Assembly: GCA_012184525.1 (NCBI GenBank) | Contig: WOFQ01000026.1 | Span: 186,001-250,000, forward strand | Source of the DNA: Xenoacremonium recifei | Taxonomy: Eukaryota; Ascomycota; Sordariomycetes; Hypocreales; Nectriaceae | Direction of reading: 5' to 3' | Length of the DNA stretch: 64,000 nt | Shown: one piece after another, positions 21,875 through 32,373 of the stretch | How the letters are laid out: each line of letters starts with the position of its first letter | Numbering within the stretch: position 1 is the first letter of the stretch | Translations under genes and position numbers: made by a program | The notes under the pieces: model-generated | Database searches by the model: none | What the model was told of the DNA's origin: nothing | What the model saw: only the letters and a program-made list of their open reading frames with translations

Positions 21875-23488
21875 ATGCCTCCAGTGCGAAACCCCATCCT
21901 CCCGGGGTTCAACCCCGACCCCTCCATCCTCCGCGTTGGCGACGATTATTATATCGCCAACTCGACGTTTGAATGGTATCCAGGAGTTCAGATTCATCAC
22001 TCTCGAGACCTAGCAAATTGGGAACTTATTGTGCGACCCCTCAACCGCCAAAGCCAGCTCGATATGCGCGGTGACCCTGACAGCTGCGGCGTATGGGCAC
22101 CCTGTCTCACTCACGACGGTGATAAATTTTGGCTCGTGTATACGGATGTCAAGCGCAAAGATGGTTCTTTCAAAGATGCGCACAACTACATCGTCCACGC
22201 TCCAGCTATTGGGGGGCCTTGGTCGGACCCCATCTATGCCAATTCATCTGGATTTGATCCTTCGCTATTTCATGACGATAATGGCCGTAAGTGGTTCGCC
22301 AACATGCTTTGGGACCACCGCAGCCGTCCTCGCAAATTTGCCGGCATCGTATTGCAAGAGTTCGATCCGGCCCTGGGTAAACTCACTGGGCCAAAGAAGA
22401 ATATCTACCCTGGCACCGATCTTGGACTCGTAGAGGGTCCTCATCTATACAAACGCAATGGCTGGTATTACCTCCTAACTGCCGAAGGTGGCACCTCCTA
22501 TGATCACGCATGCACCCTCGCGCGCTCTCGCGATATCTGGGGACCCTATGAGACGCATCCCCAGAAGCACATTGTGACCTCCAAGGACGCACCGAAAGCA
22601 GCGCTGCAAAAGGCTGGGCACGGAGATATTGTCGACACACCCGACGGAAAGACGTACCTTGTGCACCTCACCGGAAGACCAATAGGCCCAAAGCGTCGTT
22701 GTGTGCTCGGTCGCGAGACAGCAATTCAGGAGGCATATTGGGAGGATGACTGGCTGTACGTGAAGGATGGGCCAGTGCCGTCTCTGTACGTAGGCATCCC
22801 TGGCACGCAGGACCAGGCGAGTTATTGGGCCGAGCAGCGCTACACATTCGACACGGCGTCGCTACACAAAGACTTTCAGTGGCTACGAACGCCCGAAACT
22901 GATCGCATCTTCTCACTTGGCGACGGCAAGCTGACGCTGACGGGCCGCGAGTCCATCGGGTCTTGGTTTGAGCAGGCGCTCGTGGCACGCCGTCAGACGC
23001 ACTTTTCCTACGATGCTGAGACTGTTGTGGACTTTGCCCCAGAGGACGAGCGCGAATTCGCCGGGCTGACCGCGTACTACTGTCGCTACAACTTCTTCTA
23101 TTTGACGGTGACAGCTGATGCAGATGGCCAACGCGAGCTCCTCCTTCTGCGCTCGGAGGCTTCATGGCCAGAGGGCGAACTGGATGCGAAAGAGATTCGT
23201 GTGGCTATCCCTAACGACGGACCGGTGCGACTTGCTCTGAGTATCCGCGGAGGCGCTCGGCTACAGTTTTCGTACGCGCTGGGAGACGGAAAACTTGAAG
23301 AGGTTGGGCCCGTGCTGGATGCGACGGTGCTCTCTGATGAGTGCGGCGGCCATCAGGCGCATGGGAGCTTCACGGGAGCGTTTGTAGGGATGGCATGCTC
23401 GGACCTGAACGGGACGGCGCGGAAGGCCAAGTTTGATTTCTTTGTGTATCGCCCGGTGCAGGATGAGTCTGATCGGTATGAGGGTTAG
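21875..23488 (+). CDS. GH43 beta-xylosidase
   Basis: Glycoside hydrolase family 43 enzyme of the beta-xylosidase type, which releases xylose (and possibly arabinose) from xylo-oligosaccharides. It is a single exon of 537 aa. The N-terminal five-bladed propeller carries the three acidic residues: general base Asp15 (GFNPDPSILR), pKa-modulating Asp128 (SSGFDPSLF) and general acid Glu187 (LVEGPHLYK). From about residue 330 a beta-sandwich follows, typical of the GH43 C2 domain. There is no signal peptide: the protein starts directly with PPVRNPILPGF, so it is probably intracellular, acting on imported xylo-oligosaccharides. The neighbouring Zn2Cys6 gene may control it. It is convergent with the secreted-protein gene at 23712. 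Confidence 0.93.
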   Translation: MPPVRNPILPGFNPDPSILRVGDDYYIANSTFEWYPGVQIHHSRDLANWELIVRPLNRQSQLDMRGDPDSCGVWAPCLTHDGDKFWLVYTDVKRKDGSFKDAHNYIVHAPAIGGPWSDPIYANSSGFDPSLFHDDNGRKWFANMLWDHRSRPRKFAGIVLQEFDPALGKLTGPKKNIYPGTDLGLVEGPHLYKRNGWYYLLTAEGGTSYDHACTLARSRDIWGPYETHPQKHIVTSKDAPKAALQKAGHGDIVDTPDGKTYLVHLTGRPIGPKRRCVLGRETAIQEAYWEDDWLYVKDGPVPSLYVGIPGTQDQASYWAEQRYTFDTASLHKDFQWLRTPETDRIFSLGDGKLTLTGRESIGSWFEQALVARRQTHFSYDAETVVDFAPEDEREFAGLTAYYCRYNFFYLTVTADADGQRELLLLRSEASWPEGELDAKEIRVAIPNDGPVRLALSIRGGARLQFSYALGDGKLEEVGPVLDATVLSDECGGHQAHGSFTGAFVGMACSDLNGTARKAKFDFFVYRPVQDESDRYEG

Positions 23489-23711
23489 AGTGGTATTGTG
23501 TCTAGCTCACCTGCTTCCCAGATTCACGATATTGTCACGAGGTCGACGTTCACAAGTAGACACGGAAAATAAGATGGTGGAACAAATTCGTCATTGAAGA
23601 GGGTATTTAGAAAAGAAATGAAAACAAGCCATTGATCCGTTTCGGTCTTTCGATCAGTGCATCTAGCCAATCCATCAAGGACAAGCCGGCCTCCGATCCA
23701 TCACCGCTAAG

Positions 23712-24332
23712 TCAGCTGAAGCCAAACGCCGCCTTCGCCCGCGTCCAGTACGCCGTGCGATCGCTCGTCAGCGTCGTGCCAATGCAGTCCATATACGCCT
23801 GGAAGCCCGCATCCGGGTCAGAGTCGAGCTTCTCGCGCACCGAGGAATCGCACTGAGTCGTCAGGAACCAGGGACCGCTGGCGAAGTTGTACTCGTCGGG
23901 CGTGACCAGCGCCAGGATGCTGTTAAGCTGATCGTCGCTGAGTCCGTCGACAGAGCTGATGCTCGCGACCTTGGACTTGACCGCGGGGATCGACTTGGCA
24001 TAGAGTAGGTTGTAGCTCGCCATTTGCATGTTGGCAGTGCCCTGGCCAGGACGGCCCGGCACCACGTTGTGCTTGTACTTGAAGTCGCCAGACTCGTAGG
24101 CCATGAGGGCAATGACGGCGGCCATCTGCTTCACGCTGTAGATGCCGTAGGTCTGCATGCCCTGGGCGATGTAGGGCGCGGCCTGGGAGCCGGTGCGGCA
24201 CTCAGTGTTGTCTGAGGGACAAGTCTTGGAGTTGGGTGCGATTTCGAGGACAATGGGCGCGGCGGAGAGTTGGGCGCTGGCCAGAGTGGTGAGGCCGAGG
24301 ATGGCACTGGCGGAAGCGAGAGAGAGCTTCAT
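23712..24332 (-). CDS. small secreted protein, unknown
   Basis: Single-exon protein of 206 aa with a clear N-terminal signal peptide (MKLSLASASAILGLTTLASA, cleavage expected before QLSAAP). The mature protein of about 185 aa has four cysteines (in KTCPSDN, TECRTG, TQCDSS, MDCIG), which could form two disulphides. The centre, MAAVIALMAYESGDF followed by GRPGQGTANMQMASYN, resembles the helical core of lysozyme/transglycosylase-like folds with a possible acidic residue in AYESG, but I cannot confirm that. A secreted enzyme or surface protein is plausible; it is not a recognised effector family. Start is unambiguous because the signal peptide begins at this ATG. Confidence 0.8.
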   Translation of the reverse strand: MKLSLASASAILGLTTLASAQLSAAPIVLEIAPNSKTCPSDNTECRTGSQAAPYIAQGMQTYGIYSVKQMAAVIALMAYESGDFKYKHNVVPGRPGQGTANMQMASYNLLYAKSIPAVKSKVASISSVDGLSDDQLNSILALVTPDEYNFASGPWFLTTQCDSSVREKLDSDPDAGFQAYMDCIGTTLTSDRTAYWTRAKAAFGFS

Positions 24333-25583
24333 GCTTGTGTCTGTGTGAGTCGACAGAAGTTGTTGTCTTTGTGGTGTTGCGTTGGCGAGAGTTTAGCTTC
24401 AAGCCGAGTTGTCGGATTGACAGAAAGAGGTGTATAAAGTTGCCAAAGTGAAGGACCGGATGCTTTCGCAGTGATATAGGCTCGCCTCGAGAACAGTAAT
24501 TCACTGTTCACCAGCTCTGTTCTTCTGCCAGACTCAACACGGAGAATCAACCCTTTAAGAGAAGGCAAACAGCAGGGTGTCCCAGGGACACAAGAAGCGA
24601 CGATGCAAACGCGCCTCAGTCGGAGATCGGCAACCTGCAGACAGAACCTCTTTTCCAGGCGCAGCAAACGACAGGATTCAATCTGACAGGACCAGGGTCT
24701 CGCACAAACAAACGAAGCTGAAGCGAGCGCAGTGAATGACCAGCATCAACTGAGAAGCGAACAATGAACGGAACAGAACCACCAAAAGCTCATGCAAACA
24801 AAAAGGCAGGAAACAAGAAACCCCGATCGGCAAACCCTCCAGTCTTTATTTCATCCCGTGCTGGACTCTGAAACTCCCCAGGGGAAGGGGGCTGGCGATC
24901 GACTGGATGCTCAGCACCGTCTGCCCTTTATGTCTCTTTTAAGCTCGTCCAATCGCGGCGGTCTGGCGGCCTCGCGACGAGGCTTCGCGAAACAGATGGC
25001 TGGGCGCTGATTCGGCGGGCGATGTTAGCGCGTCTCACTGCCGCTGACAGGACAAGCCGAAACAGGGGTCAGGGGATTGAGAGGCTCGGAGGTTAGGGCA
25101 GTTTGGGGGCTGGAATCCTTTGAAAGATTGATTCAGGCAGAGGAGAGCCTCCCTGTGTGTCTGAAAATATCGCTGGGACTTCCGCTGGAGTTCATTTAGA
25201 TGAATCCTGGGGGCGCTGATCGGATCCTTCAGTGCCAAGTCTCGGCGGTGAAAGTGAGACTGCAGTCAGCCCTGAAATACATTTCCTTTATTGTTTTTAT
25301 GGCATAACATTCCAGTCGGTGTTTCGTTTCGAGAGATCACACTTACAAGCGTCATCAGTTTCGCCACATCCAGCCTTGCTCCGGACTGATATCGCGAGTT
25401 TTACAGGGGGACCTGCATCTCAAACAGCATAACCACTGCACACAATCGCAAATGAATGGGAATCAAGCATCAATTTCAAACAGTGGTAAGTTCCAAACAA
25501 GCCCAAAGGCAACGAACGAGGTTTTCCAACTTTCCCTCCCCACCATTATCTCATCCCTCGTCTGGTATCAATAACTTCTACCT
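24333..25583. other. intergenic, no gene seen
   Basis: 1.25 kb between the start of the secreted-protein gene and the stop of ppoA. It holds the secreted protein's promoter and the 3' region of ppoA. A TATA-like stretch (gtgtataaag) lies near 24430 on the + strand. No supported gene. Confidence 0.4.
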
Positions 25584-28500
25584 CTACTCATCCCACATCA
25601 CCTTCATGCTCGTCGGGAATGGCCAAATACCACTCCAATCCTCCGTCAAGTACACGAAGAAGCCGCCCGGCCGCGGCACTTTCTTCAACTCGCCCTGCGG
25701 TCCCGGCACCCGCCTGAGGTTCTTCTTCCTAAACAGCGCGCGGAACAGCTCCGTCAGCGCCGTCTGGCTGACATCTCGACCCAGGCACGCATGCGGACCC
25801 TTGCCATAGTGAATGTATGCATCCAGCGGGCGGCGCGGATCGACGGCCTCCGGGTCGGGGAAGTGCTTCGGGTCCTTGGCGGCCGAGACGAACGACACGA
25901 AGACTTTGTCGCCGGGCTTGACGTCGATCTTGCGGCCGTCGTCTTCGGTGATGACGTCCGTGGCGGCGGCCTCGCGGTAGAGCCCGAAGGTGCCGGCCAT
26001 GCGGATGCCTTCCATGGCGTAGCCTAGAAGTAAAGCGTCGGTCTCTTCGCTGGACTCCTGGCAGGCGATGCGGTAGAGCTCGGGGCGGTACTTCTCACCG
26101 GCGGGGGAGAGATACCAGTCAACGGTCTGCGCAAACTGTAGATGCTGTTAGTATAAGTTATTAACCTGGTTGGTCACAAGTCACTCACTACTTGAGCCTG
26201 GTTGGGCACCATCGCTCCCGCCGTCGGCAGGATCTGGCTATACACGATATCATTCAAGCTCAGCCCAGCCTTCTTCAACCCCTTGGCCATGTTCACACCA
26301 TAAGCGGCCAGAGGATCATCCTTGTTCTTAGCCGTGAACAGACCGCCAATGCCCAGTCCCAGGGTCAGCTTGGTGTTCATCTCGACGATCTTGCCCAGCT
26401 GGTCCGTCACCTGCTTCGCAGCTTGGCGCAGCGGGAACGACTTGGCCGGGTCGATATCGAAGAAGATGCACACGAAGATAACCGCCAGCACCATGTACAA
26501 CTCCTGCTCGGCGTAGATGCCCTTAGGGTTCTCGCGCGTCTTGAGTGGCAGATTGAACATGCGAGCGACGAAGTGCGTGTGAGCGAGGTTGCCCACGTCG
26601 CGGATCACGTCGACTTGCGTTTGGCCGGCGATCTTGTGAGACTTCTCCGCGAGGAGGCGCTTGGCGATCATCGAGTAGAATGCCTTGATATGTTCCTTCC
26701 AGCCCTGTTGGTACAGCAGCGCGCCCATACACTTGCGCTGGCCGGCATGGAAAGGCGTATCTCCCGAGAGCATGAATCGGCGTCCACCCTCACCCATCAG
26801 GAACCCAAGACCCTCTTGCCAGGCAACCTTGTACTTCTCCTGATCCTCCAGGATGTACTTGGCGGCACCATACGAGGTAATGTTGATGCGCGTAGCCGTA
26901 AAGGCAGGTCGGTCAAAGTCAAAGCGCTCGACGCGGTTCAAGCTGGTCAGGATCTTGCGATTCTCCTCAGGGATGACCATCGGGTAGTGCGCGTACACCG
27001 AGTTGCCCTTGAAGTGGTTGGGGAACGCACGCAGGAACAGCTTGTAGAAGACACAGCCGTGGTTGACGTTGAGGTCATATTCGACCTCCTTGAAACCCCA
27101 GTTGGTAAGGTTACGTGGATGATAGTCAATAGTGTAGTAACGATCGCCGCGGACAAGCGAGACAGCATCCGAGAGGACGACTCGCGAGATGGTGAAAGTC
27201 GGGGCAATGCCAACTCCAGGCACCATGGGAGTCTTGCCCTCTTCCGCCACCAGACCAGTGTACAGCTCGACATAGTCAGGATGCTGATACAGGTTGCGCA
27301 GCTGGTCAGCAACCTCTGGGTCCGAGTTGATTTCCTCGAACGTCTCATAGCCCTTCAGACCAAAGTGCTTGCGGAACTCGTTGAGACCAGCCAAGTTCCA
27401 CTTACGGCCCCTGATGAGCCCCAGCATCTCAACAGGCTTCATGATTCGGGGCACGTTGCGGGCTCCAAAAGCACCACCAGGCTGCTCAATAGCCGTAGCG
27501 ATGCAGTTGACAAGATCGTCGTCGCTGAACTTGCCATCTTCGCCTCTCTTGAACCCGCCAAAGGTGCGCTCACCAGGGTCCTTGGGCACTGACATCTCAA
27601 ACTTCTTGAGAGCGCCCATCAGCGCGTACATGTTCATCTCGCCATAGTTCTCGCCCAGGAGCGACTTGTAAAGGTCCTGAATCCACTGGTCATCCATCTC
27701 GGAGATGCACGAGTGCCAGCGGTAACAGAGGTTGAACTCGGCCGAAACAGAGTTGCCCACGCCGGCTTCAGAGCCATCTTTGGTGCCGACGGCGACACCC
27801 ATTTCCTGTCGCGGGTCAAGCGTCCAGGTTGTGTCAACACGGTTGAGATTGATGATGTTTCGCACGTAGTCAATCAGGGTAATGTTGATGTACAGGCCGC
27901 AGGTCACGAGACGAGCCGTCTGGAAGAGCTCCTCGTCGTACTTCTTCCAAGCGGCGGCGGCAGCTTCCTCCGACAGATCCTTAGACGGCTTCGTGAAGCG
28001 CCCGTCCTCGTTGATGTCGGCAAGAGTACCAGCCACATGGTTGTGGAAGCGGTTGAACATGACGAGGAAGACGCATACTCCCGGCGGCATGCCAATGAGT
28101 CGCTTGTCCGCGAAGGCATCCGGCTTCAAAAGACCATCCTTGAATGTTCGCACCGAGTCTTGGGTCTCCTGGGAGTGGCCGTACAGTGGCTGGAGATCGA
28201 GGTAAGACGACGAGTCGTTCATGTTAGGGTCCTGGAGGTTTGTCCAGAAGAGATCTAAGAATTCAATTAGATCGTTTCTTCAAATTGTATGACACCTTGC
28301 TACTCACCATGGATGATGATCGTCGCCCAGTACCACAAAATACTCGACACATTGTTGGGGTTCCTCTTGAAGACGTTTCTGGCCATGACGGCCTCGAAGA
28401 CCGATTCGGGGTCAGGGAGAGCTCCCAATCTCACGGTCTTCGGCCGGCAAGTTCGCGAATAGGGAGTGCTAGCAGCACCAAGACGAGGCATGAGAGGGTT

Positions 28501-29123
28501 CTACAACTGTCAGTGTCATGTCGTTGATCTCGTCAAGTGTTCTTACGTTGAAGCCACCATCAGCATGGCGGAAGCGGAACTCGTCACCCATATACAACAG
28601 CGGCGGGTGCTCCAGCGAGTTCCAGAGTTGGCCGATAAAGTCGTTGGTCAGGAGCTCCTGTACCTTGGAGTGGTCTGACAGGCCGGCCACAATCTGGATG
28701 GTCCTCTCCATAATCATCGTCTTGTCGTCGATCAGAGTCTCGCCCTTGACCTTCGCCGACACAATCTGGAAGAGCGTCTTGAAGTCTGTCTGAGTCAGCA
28801 TATTTCTGTCGCAAAGAGCCACAGAACCTACCTTGCATCCTAAGTCGACGGAGATCCTGCGAGAGCTTTGGTCGAGTGTCAATCTGGCGATACGTGCCAT
28901 CGCCCATCTCGGTAGGTAGAGGTCGGTTTGAAGCCGCTCGAAGCTTCTTGAAACCAGCCAGGAAAGACTCCTTCTTGGGCTTGACCTTTGGTGCCAGTGG
29001 TGCTGGCGGCGGCTGCTTGCCAACAACCTTGGCCTTGCCATTGGTCTGCCCATTGGTATGGTGGCCATTGGAGGCCGGGGACTGGCTGGGAGTCATCTTG
29101 GTATGTTCGTCCTCTGAGCCCAT
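25584..29123 (-). CDS. ppoA: psi-producing oxygenase, 8-DOX/diol synthase fusion
   Basis: Fatty acid dioxygenase-P450 fusion making oxylipins (psi factors) from oleic/linoleic acid, which in Aspergillus balance sexual and asexual development. Five exons, 29123-28832, 28785-28547, 28500-28308, 28254-26189 and 26135-25584, give 1113 aa, the family length. The N-terminal haem dioxygenase has distal His241 (IIIHDLFW, split by intron 3) and the YRWHSC motif with catalytic Tyr419 and proximal haem ligand His422. The C-terminal P450 domain has NQAQ (Asn926, Gln929), equivalent to the amides required for hydroperoxide isomerisation, and retains the haem-thiolate Cys1047 (GPHACLG), unlike PpoC-type 10-dioxygenases. 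This predicts an 8R-dioxygenase with diol-synthase activity. Whether 5,8- or 7,8-diols are made cannot be read here. Confidence 0.93.
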
Positions 29124-32100
29124 GGTTACTCGAACAGTAAAGAGAGCAACGCGAGAAGAGCGCAGTCAGCCGGGCAGGTCCGTCTTAAGACGACCGCTCG
29201 CTCAGCTTGGGGGACTGCCGGTATCTTATGCCCCAAGTTAGCCTCAATGCAACTCGAGCTTCCTCCTCCTCCATCCCCCAGCGAAGGAGGCACTTCGTGC
29301 GTCATGTGTGAGACATGGCATTCCGCTAAGCCATGCCTGCTGGCCATTCAGATGCACTTTGCAAGACTCTGCTGCGTGAAGAAGTTACCCAGTCCTCTCC
29401 CGCGACCCGCACCGGCGTGTAAGGGAGGGTCGGAGGTGCCACCGCCATGGTTGCTTTCGGGATCAACAAGCCATCTCAAGGACACCAGTGGCCTTCTGCA
29501 GTGCGCACGGGGGGACTCGGCCAATGAACAGAACTGATTGTTTGGCCGTCATGGTCTGTTGCTGGGTCTCGGGCTGGCTGATCATGATAGGAGACTCTTA
29601 GACCATCGCCAGCGGTGGATTCGCTCGCCCCAATGCAGTTTGGCCTCCTCCCCCATACTCAGCTGCATGCGAGGATAAACGCAAACGAGAAACACACAGC
29701 AGCAAGTGGGCTGCCTCGTGCTCGCTACCAAAGTCCCTGATTTGCCTTGTAATCTGCAAGTTGCTCGCTCATGTTGCCGTGAGACACAAGAGAAGGCACC
29801 CGAGAGTCGCACCGCTGCTGCTTGAGCAACAACTCATGAGTGTCTCTGGTGACAAAAGCAACCTGGTGATTGGAGCAAGCTCAGCTCGAAGCTCGACATC
29901 CTGGTCTGTCCACTAAGGGCCAGCTCGATGCGGTATCCAGCTCAGCTGATTGGAGTATAGTGTCGTCAGGGTACGTGAGGCCGTTGCTCCATCCGTGCTG
30001 CGAGTGGCACCCAGCCTGCAGCCGAGATGCCCAATTCATCTCGCTGGTTGGAGATCGTTCAATAGTGAGGTTGTCAGCGGCGGTCTTGCAACGCCACGGC
30101 ATGCCGTCTCTGGATGCTGCCGCTAGCGGCATGGACGGGACGCTCGCAAGCTCGTCCAAGCCTCTGGGTTCCGATAAGAGACGGGCTTTCAAACAGCGGT
30201 CAGCCAGGGTACTCTCCAGTACATCAGTCAAATCTTTGCTGTGGCTGGTCAGTACTTCTATCATCCATCAGATCACTGGAGGAACGAACCGCTTACTCGG
30301 AGGCGTCCTCCCCGCCTCCCCTCTTCTTCTCGGCACGCCTATCCTTCGGGGGAAGCACAGCTCCCCTACTGGACACTTCTCCCCAGCTGAACTGCAGGGC
30401 TCCCCCCAAAATGGTCTCGCTGGCCTCACCAAGACTTCTAGCCTAAGCTGAGAGCCTGCATGAAAACTCTTCCCTGTCGAGTTCCCTTCCAACGCTGGCT
30501 GTAGAATTCCGCGATGAACGGTACAACGGCGGACCGGTCCGTAATACCCCAGCTTTGACCCAGAAAACGATGCCCTAGATGCCCATCTAAATCTCTCCGT
30601 TCCCAAGCGTGGATGGTGTCAGTCCCCGAAAGTTGTCGGCGCGGAGTCGGGCCCATCCCGGCACTCATCACTGAGACGGCAATTGAACACTGACCCTCCT
30701 CGTGCATTAGACCGTTGCTAGTCCCGCCACAGCGGATGCTAGTTTTTGAGGCCCTTCCCGCAGGCCGTCCCGCTGCGCTGGCCATCAACTGAGACATGAT
30801 GGAGTCTCAGACGCCGTCTTATGAGCCCTGCGCCCATCATTGGACTGCAGATGCATCTCGGGTCCATGACCTGCGAATAGCATCGCTCGTAATTGCAGCG
30901 ATCACAATTGGGCGCATGCGCCGAGGCGTCCTAGTCACCAGCTGAAATGCTTGTTTGGGTTTAAACTGCCCTCTCCGACCCTCCCTCCAGACCGCCGTGG
31001 TGGAATCTCTCCGAAGGCCTTGTTCGTGATGTCAGTGACAAGTTCTGTACTCCGTTCACACGGAGCAGACGAATCTGACAGTTGCCTCCGAGTCCCTTCC
31101 ATTGTCGTGCACGTCATGGACCTGAAGGGAATTGCATCTGCGCTGCTCCAGTTTGCCATTCCGTCCTCAGGTATCTCGATATCTTCATGCGAGGAGACCT
31201 CGAGTGACCCACGGTTCTTTCAGCCTTCAATCCCCATTGGCGCAGGACAGTCCACGCAAGCCGTCTGACCTGTCCGGTCGGGCAAGCTGGCAGCATGCTA
31301 TTGAATGGCGAGATGGATCGACGAGCCTAGTCTGTAAGGGAGAGCGGCTGCAAGACGGCAAGCTCTTCGTTGCGGAGTGTGACAGATGCAGTCCTCCAGT
31401 CATAGAGTCTTGCGGGAAGTTGTCTAACCCTCGTCAATCTCGTTCTGCCTGCTCTCCCGTGTCGGGTATGTACTAGCACGAGGTATGTATCTCGCTTTTG
31501 TACACCATAGTGTCTCGATATCAGTTGCTTCGTTGGGGGCGTTGTGCTTCGTAATCAAGTGCAAGAGAATCCGTCGCTCTCAACCGATAGGTTTCGTGAT
31601 GGCCCACGATCGTCGGCATCTGCAGAATCATATCGATCGGCCGTCCAGCTGGGTACTGCCGCTCGGCTTCAGGCCCAGACACCGGGTGACACTGAAAGTA
31701 GTCTGAAAACGAGTGCTGCACAAGGTTGCTGGGGGACTTCGTTGTACCGTCAACGCTTAGAGCTTCCCGAGGCGACCCGTTGAAGTGAATGAGTGCCTGG
31801 TGAGACGCCGTTGACAAGCCAACCTTCACGGCGTTGTTCATCGGTTGTGTTGAAGGCTGATTAGCCGTCCTCTGCCAAGGACTTTAGCATGTGCCACGTC
31901 TCCCTTTGCAGCCAGTCGTAAGTCCTTTGTTTCACTTCAGTGGTGATGTGAGGGGTTGTTTGTCCGAGGTCGTACTGAACACAGCGTTATGGAGTTGAGC
32001 TCGGAGTACAGTTCAGCCAGCTTCAGTCGTCTCTCACATTGCTTTGCAATTCGCGACATTGGTTCCGTAAAGCTACGGTCGAAAAGCTCGGGGTGGATGA

Positions 32101-32373
32101 GTTTCGAGATCACCACGCCAGTTGCGTGCGTTGTGATACTTTGTTAGCAAATCATATATGAGGACATCAACAATAACATCAACCAAATCGCAACAAGCAA
32201 TCGTCCAAAAAAGAGATATCATATTATGCGCCACAGAATCAAGTGCAAGGATCGCTCCTGGCGATGCTATCGTAAACCGTACTCCAGCGCTATGCAAAAC
32301 TCCAATTTCAAGTCCGGCCAAATGTCTAGTCTACCATTGTTGGCCAGGTGATCCGCGATAATCTTGGGGGGAA
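29124..32373. other. 3.2-kb gene-poor region upstream of ppoA
   Basis: This stretch lies between the ppoA start (-) and the AMSH-like gene's stop (-). Reading frames up to 193 codons occur (29870-30451, +), but frames on both strands overlap and none shows a domain, repeat unit or consistent splice pattern, as expected for GC-rich noncoding DNA. It probably includes a long ppoA promoter and 5' leader. No transposon or RNA gene was recognised. Confidence 0.45.

Noticed and set aside
26192..27592. 466-codon + strand frame
   Set aside because: Antisense to the dioxygenase exon of ppoA; the openness is a by-product of GC-rich codons in the real gene.
29870..30451. 193-codon + strand frame upstream of ppoA
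   Set aside because: Overlapped by frames on the opposite strand, low-complexity composition, no domain or introns to support it.
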